NCBI GenBank assembly: GCA_030598355.1
Contig: JAUVQD010000065.1
Location: forward strand, 1 to 7,207
Source of the DNA: Actinomycetes bacterium
GTDB taxonomy: Bacteria; Actinomycetota; Aquicultoria; CAJVYJ01; JAUVQD01
Direction: 5' to 3'
Length of the DNA: 7,207 nucleotides
Shown: positions 5,216 to 7,207 of the stretch, piece by piece
Layout: the number at the start of each line of letters is the position of its first letter
Position numbering within the stretch: the stretch's first letter is position 1
Program-made: the position numbers and the translations under genes
The notes under the pieces: model-generated
The model's input: the letters and a program-made list of their open reading frames with translations, nothing else
The model's database searches: none
What the model was told of the DNA's origin: nothing

Positions 5216-6250
5216 ATGAAGATAGGTATGATTGCACCCGTATGGTACCCAATTCCTCCGCCTGGCTATGGAGGGATAGAATTGGTCGTCAACCTTCTTG
5301 TGGAGGGCTTAAACGAGCGAGGGCCTGATGTGACGCTATTCGCCTCAGGTGACTCAAAGACAGAAGCCAAACTTGTGTCATCCTGCGATGTCGCTCCTAG
5401 CGCTGAAATAGGACAGGTTTATCCAGACTTGCTGCACGCGTTGACCGCGTATGTTCGGGCGGGTGACTTTGATGTTATCCATGACCACAGCGGCATGATC
5501 GGACCAGCTTTGGGCGCTTTTAGTAGAACGCCGGTTCTTCATACTCTGCATGGGCCGGCGACTCCAGAAACAAAAAGACTTTATGGAATGCTTAATTTTG
5601 GTATTTACTTTAATGCCATTTCTGATTTTCAAAGAAAGAAGTTCGGTGATCTAAATTTTGTTGACACAATTTATAATGCAATTGACCTTAAGGAATATAC
5701 CTTTCGTGAAGAAAAAGAGGACTATTTACTATTTTTGGGACGCATGAATCCTGAAAAAGGTGCCCATCTCGCTGTGGAAATTGCCAATCGTTTAGGACGC
5801 AAGCTTTTACTTGTCACCAAAATGGTTGAACCACCGGAAAAGCAATACTTCGAGACGGAGGTTAAACCTCGACTTACCTCAAACATTGAGATCATGGGGG
5901 AGGTCGATCCTGCTACAAAGGCTGAGTTGTTCGCCAAAGCTTACTGCACGCTCGTCCCGATACAATGGCCTGAGCCGTTTGGTCTTGTTTTGATTGAGTC
6001 TTTAGCAACTGGAACTCCGGTTATAGCGATGAGAAACGGGGCGGTTCCGGAAATCGTTGAGGACGGGTTAAACGGCTTTATTGTTGACACAACCGATGAA
6101 ATGGTTGCATCTGTCGACAAAGTGGCTGATATAAGTCCAAGGTATTGTCGCGAGTCTGTTGAAAAGAGGTTCGGAACAGAAAAAATGCTCGAAAGCTATG
6201 AAGATGTTTATCACAAAATTTTAGAGCGTCAAGGCGAAAAAGCCGCATAA
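5216..6250 (+). CDS. Glycosyltransferase family 4 (GT-B fold)
   Basis: The 344-residue enzyme transfers a sugar from a nucleotide donor with retention of configuration. The N-terminal half opens with MKIGMIAPVWYPIPPPGYGGIE (the GGIE loop, 19-22, lies at the acceptor site) and contains DVIHDHSG and LHTLHGP. The donor-binding half has L174-G-R176-M-N-P-E-K181-G, the basic pair that contacts the diphosphate. It also has the E-x7-E signature E253-P-F-G-L-V-L-I-E261, followed by SLATGTPVIAMRNGAVPEIV. No signal peptide or membrane helix is present, so it acts at the inner face of the membrane or in the cytosol. ATG 5216 has AAAGGA nine bases upstream. It is separated from its neighbours by 113 and 157 bases and looks like a single-gene unit. 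Family membership is certain; donor and acceptor (lipid, polysaccharide or small molecule) cannot be told. Confidence 0.93.
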   Translation: MKIGMIAPVWYPIPPPGYGGIELVVNLLVEGLNERGPDVTLFASGDSKTEAKLVSSCDVAPSAEIGQVYPDLLHALTAYVRAGDFDVIHDHSGMIGPALGAFSRTPVLHTLHGPATPETKRLYGMLNFGIYFNAISDFQRKKFGDLNFVDTIYNAIDLKEYTFREEKEDYLLFLGRMNPEKGAHLAVEIANRLGRKLLLVTKMVEPPEKQYFETEVKPRLTSNIEIMGEVDPATKAELFAKAYCTLVPIQWPEPFGLVLIESLATGTPVIAMRNGAVPEIVEDGLNGFIVDTTDEMVASVDKVADISPRYCRESVEKRFGTEKMLESYEDVYHKILERQGEKAA

Positions 6251-6267
6251 AACATAAATTGAAAGAA

Positions 6268-6302
6268 GGGGCGTTCTTAAGATTAATTCTTTAGAACGCC
6301 CC
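6268..6302. terminator. Strong 10-bp hairpin after the glycosyltransferase, without a U-tract
   Basis: GGGGCGTTCT (6268-6277) and AGAACGCCCC (6293-6302) form a perfect 10-bp stem with a 15-base AT-rich loop, starting 18 bases after the stop codon. No T-run follows on the + strand, so it is not a classical intrinsic terminator; it may protect the 3' end of the glycosyltransferase message. An A-rich stretch before the stem gives the - strand a partial T-tract. It could also be the first stem of an ileS leader. Confidence 0.4.
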
Positions 6303-6315
6303 TGAACATTTGCGA

Positions 6316-6345
6316 TTGACAATCTATAGTTGGTTCTGCTAGTTT
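6316..6345 (+). promoter_or_regulatory. Candidate ileS promoter with perfect -35 box
   Basis: TTGACA (6316-6321) is a perfect -35 element, the only one noted in the gaps of this window. Eighteen bases later lies TAGTTT (6340-6345), three of six matches, preceded by TG (6337-6338) as an extended -10. A competing -10, TATAGT (6325-6330), lacks a good -35. Either would place the start of transcription upstream of the terminator at 6358. Confidence 0.35.
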
Positions 6346-6357
6346 TGCTTACAGATT

Positions 6358-6396
6358 GAACCTTGCTCAGCCCATTGAGCGAGGGGTTCTTTTTTT
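6358..6396 (+). terminator. Intrinsic terminator immediately upstream of ileS (probable attenuator)
   Basis: GAACC (6358-6362) pairs with GGTTC (6385-6389). TTGCTCA (6363-6369) pairs with TGAGCGA (6376-6382), including one G-U pair; a two-G bulge separates the two halves. The 12-bp stem has a six-base loop (6370-6375) and is followed by seven T (6390-6396). This is a textbook Rho-independent terminator. It ends just before the ribosome site and the start codon of ileS, so transcripts of ileS must pass through it. Confidence 0.85.
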
Positions 6397-6404
6397 GGGG
6401 GAAG
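6397..6404 (+). promoter_or_regulatory. ileS ribosome binding site abutting the terminator T-run
   Basis: GGGGGAAG follows the last T of the terminator directly and lies three bases before the TTG start at 6408 (five bases from the GGGGGA core). Its position supports TTG 6408 over the internal ATG at 6465. Confidence 0.5.
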
Positions 6405-6407
6405 CGA

Positions 6408-7207
6408 TTGAATGAGAAGCCTAGTTACAAAGATACGCTAAACCTGCCGAGGACAGATTTCCCGATGAAGGCTAATCTGTCCAAGCTTGAGCCAAAGCTG
6501 CAAGAAGAATGGGCCAAGATCGGCATCGAGGAAGAGCTTCTAAAACAAAGATCTGACCAAAAGGTCTTTATTCTGCATGACGGACCACCTTATGCCAATG
6601 GCGACATTCACCTGGGACATACGCTGAACAAAGTGTTGAAAGACATTATTGTCCGCAGCAAGAGTATGACGGGTTTCTACAGCCCATATGTACCGGGTTG
6701 GGACTGCCATGGCCAGCCAATTGAACATGAGGTTGAAAAAAGGCTTTCGGGCGATAAGTCAGAGATCAGCAAATCTGAGATCCGGCAACTGTGCCGTGAA
6801 TACGCTCTCAACTTTGTAGACAGACAACGTGAACAGTTTAAACGATTGGGCGTTGCCGGAATTTGGGACCGTCCCTACCTGACCCTAGATCCAGCATATG
6901 AAGGAACGATAGTTAGGGTCTTCAAAGAGTTATATCAAAAAGGCCTGGTTTATAAGGGCAGAAAACCTATTCATTGGTGCTACCGGTGTCGCACCGCTTT
7001 AGCTGAGGCCGAAATTGAGTATGAGGACGAACCCTCTTCATCAATATATATCAGGTTTCCAGTGCTGGAAGGATCCAGGAAGCTAGATGAATTTACGGAA
7101 CCGAAAAGCCTTTTGGTTTGGACAACAACTCCGTGGACATTGCCTGCGAACGTGGCAGTGGCCGTTAATCCCGGCGCCGAATATGTAGCGGCGAGAGTTG
7201 AAGGAGA
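6408..7207 (+). CDS. ileS: Isoleucyl-tRNA synthetase, bacterial type 1, 3' partial
   Basis: This class I synthetase charges tRNA-Ile in the cytosol. The visible 266 residues start YKDTLNLPRTDFPMKANL (from residue 7), the normal IleRS N-terminus. The HIGH motif follows as H57-D-G-P-P-Y-A-N-G-D-I-H68-L-G-H71, then YVPGWDCHGQPIE (Gln where Leu is usual). Next come HWCYRCRTALAEAEIEYED and, near the end, the editing-domain entry LVWTTTPWTLPANVAVAVNP. The frame is open to the last base; the KMSKS half lies beyond. No ATG fits the N-terminus, so TTG 6408 is chosen: it has GGGGGA upstream, and the first ATG in frame (6465) would delete the conserved N-terminal segment. The HDGPPYANG-type signature marks type 1 IleRS, the normally mupirocin-sensitive group. 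Expression is probably controlled at the upstream terminator. Confidence 0.95.
   Translation, partial: MNEKPSYKDTLNLPRTDFPMKANLSKLEPKLQEEWAKIGIEEELLKQRSDQKVFILHDGPPYANGDIHLGHTLNKVLKDIIVRSKSMTGFYSPYVPGWDCHGQPIEHEVEKRLSGDKSEISKSEIRQLCREYALNFVDRQREQFKRLGVAGIWDRPYLTLDPAYEGTIVRVFKELYQKGLVYKGRKPIHWCYRCRTALAEAEIEYEDEPSSSIYIRFPVLEGSRKLDEFTEPKSLLVWTTTPWTLPANVAVAVNPGAEYVAARVEG

Noticed and set aside
5811..5993. Forward 60-residue open frame inside the glycosyltransferase
   Set aside because: It lies wholly inside the donor-binding domain of the GT4 gene in another frame and shows no features of its own.
6259..6294. Eleven-codon TTG-started frame through the hairpin as a leader peptide
   Set aside because: There is no ribosome site, only one Ile codon, and the frame simply crosses the stem-loop.
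6250..6408. Canonical T-box riboswitch upstream of ileS
   Set aside because: The near-invariant UGGNACCGCG element is absent; only a weak look-alike (TTGGTTCTGC) exists, and the 157-base gap is too short for a full-length T-box. Kept only as a question within the attenuator finding.
6412..6441. Short open frame of nine codons from ATG 6412 as an ileS leader peptide
   Set aside because: It overlaps the ileS N-terminus in another frame, has one Ile codon only, and the conserved IleRS residues are clearly read from TTG 6408.
1..7207. Mobile element, phage, CRISPR or defence system
   Set aside because: No transposase, integrase, repeats at regular spacing or target duplications were seen; all genes share strand and similar base use. 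The nuclease-like protein at 2986 has no defence-type neighbours.

Overview
The window is a dense, single-strand (+) stretch of bacterial chromosome with ten genes, no RNA genes, no mobile elements and no CRISPR. The best guess for the host is a deep-branching, moderate-GC member of the Actinobacteriota. This is an inference. It rests on an RsiG-type c-di-GMP motif protein, and on an FHA protein placed directly before an FtsR-type MerR regulator, an order known from garA and its neighbour in mycobacteria and corynebacteria. The isoleucyl-tRNA synthetase has the bacterial (type 1) signature, unlike the eukaryote-like type of Mycobacterium and Streptomyces, which argues against a classical high-GC actinomycete.

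Layout. Positions 1-1164 hold a secreted D-alanyl-D-alanine carboxypeptidase whose start lies upstream of the window. A small RsiG-like protein follows (1194-1448). After an 89-base gap with a possible promoter comes a coupled run: an 87-residue protein of unknown function, a zinc-ribbon/FHA protein and an FtsR-like MerR regulator (1538-2965), joined by overlapping start and stop codons. Next are a small PD-(D/E)XK-nuclease-like protein (2986-3324) and two purine-salvage phosphoribosyltransferases, hpt (3334-3897) and apt (3917-4432). Then come a membrane-anchored SH3b protein (4442-4792) and an overlapping 105-residue unknown (4785-5102). A family 4 glycosyltransferase (5216-6250) appears to have its own promoter. 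ileS begins at 6408 and runs off the end of the window.

How the parts fit. The left half looks like a growth and division control neighbourhood: cell-wall trimming (DacA), a possible c-di-GMP-controlled anti-sigma factor, an FHA phosphothreonine reader and a division-type regulator. The middle is purine salvage. The right end is envelope glycosylation and then translation.

Most interesting points. First, the 84-residue protein at 1194 carries a single E-x3-S-x2-R-x3-H-x3-D motif, one residue away from the published RsiG c-di-GMP signature. Second, a strong intrinsic terminator ends only 11 bases before the ileS start codon, so ileS must be transcribed through it; this implies an attenuator that lacks the canonical T-box sequence. 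Third, four genes without a convincing Shine-Dalgarno sequence have a TAnnnT element exactly six bases before their start codon, which suggests leaderless transcripts. Fourth, a small nuclease-fold protein of unknown role sits directly before hpt.
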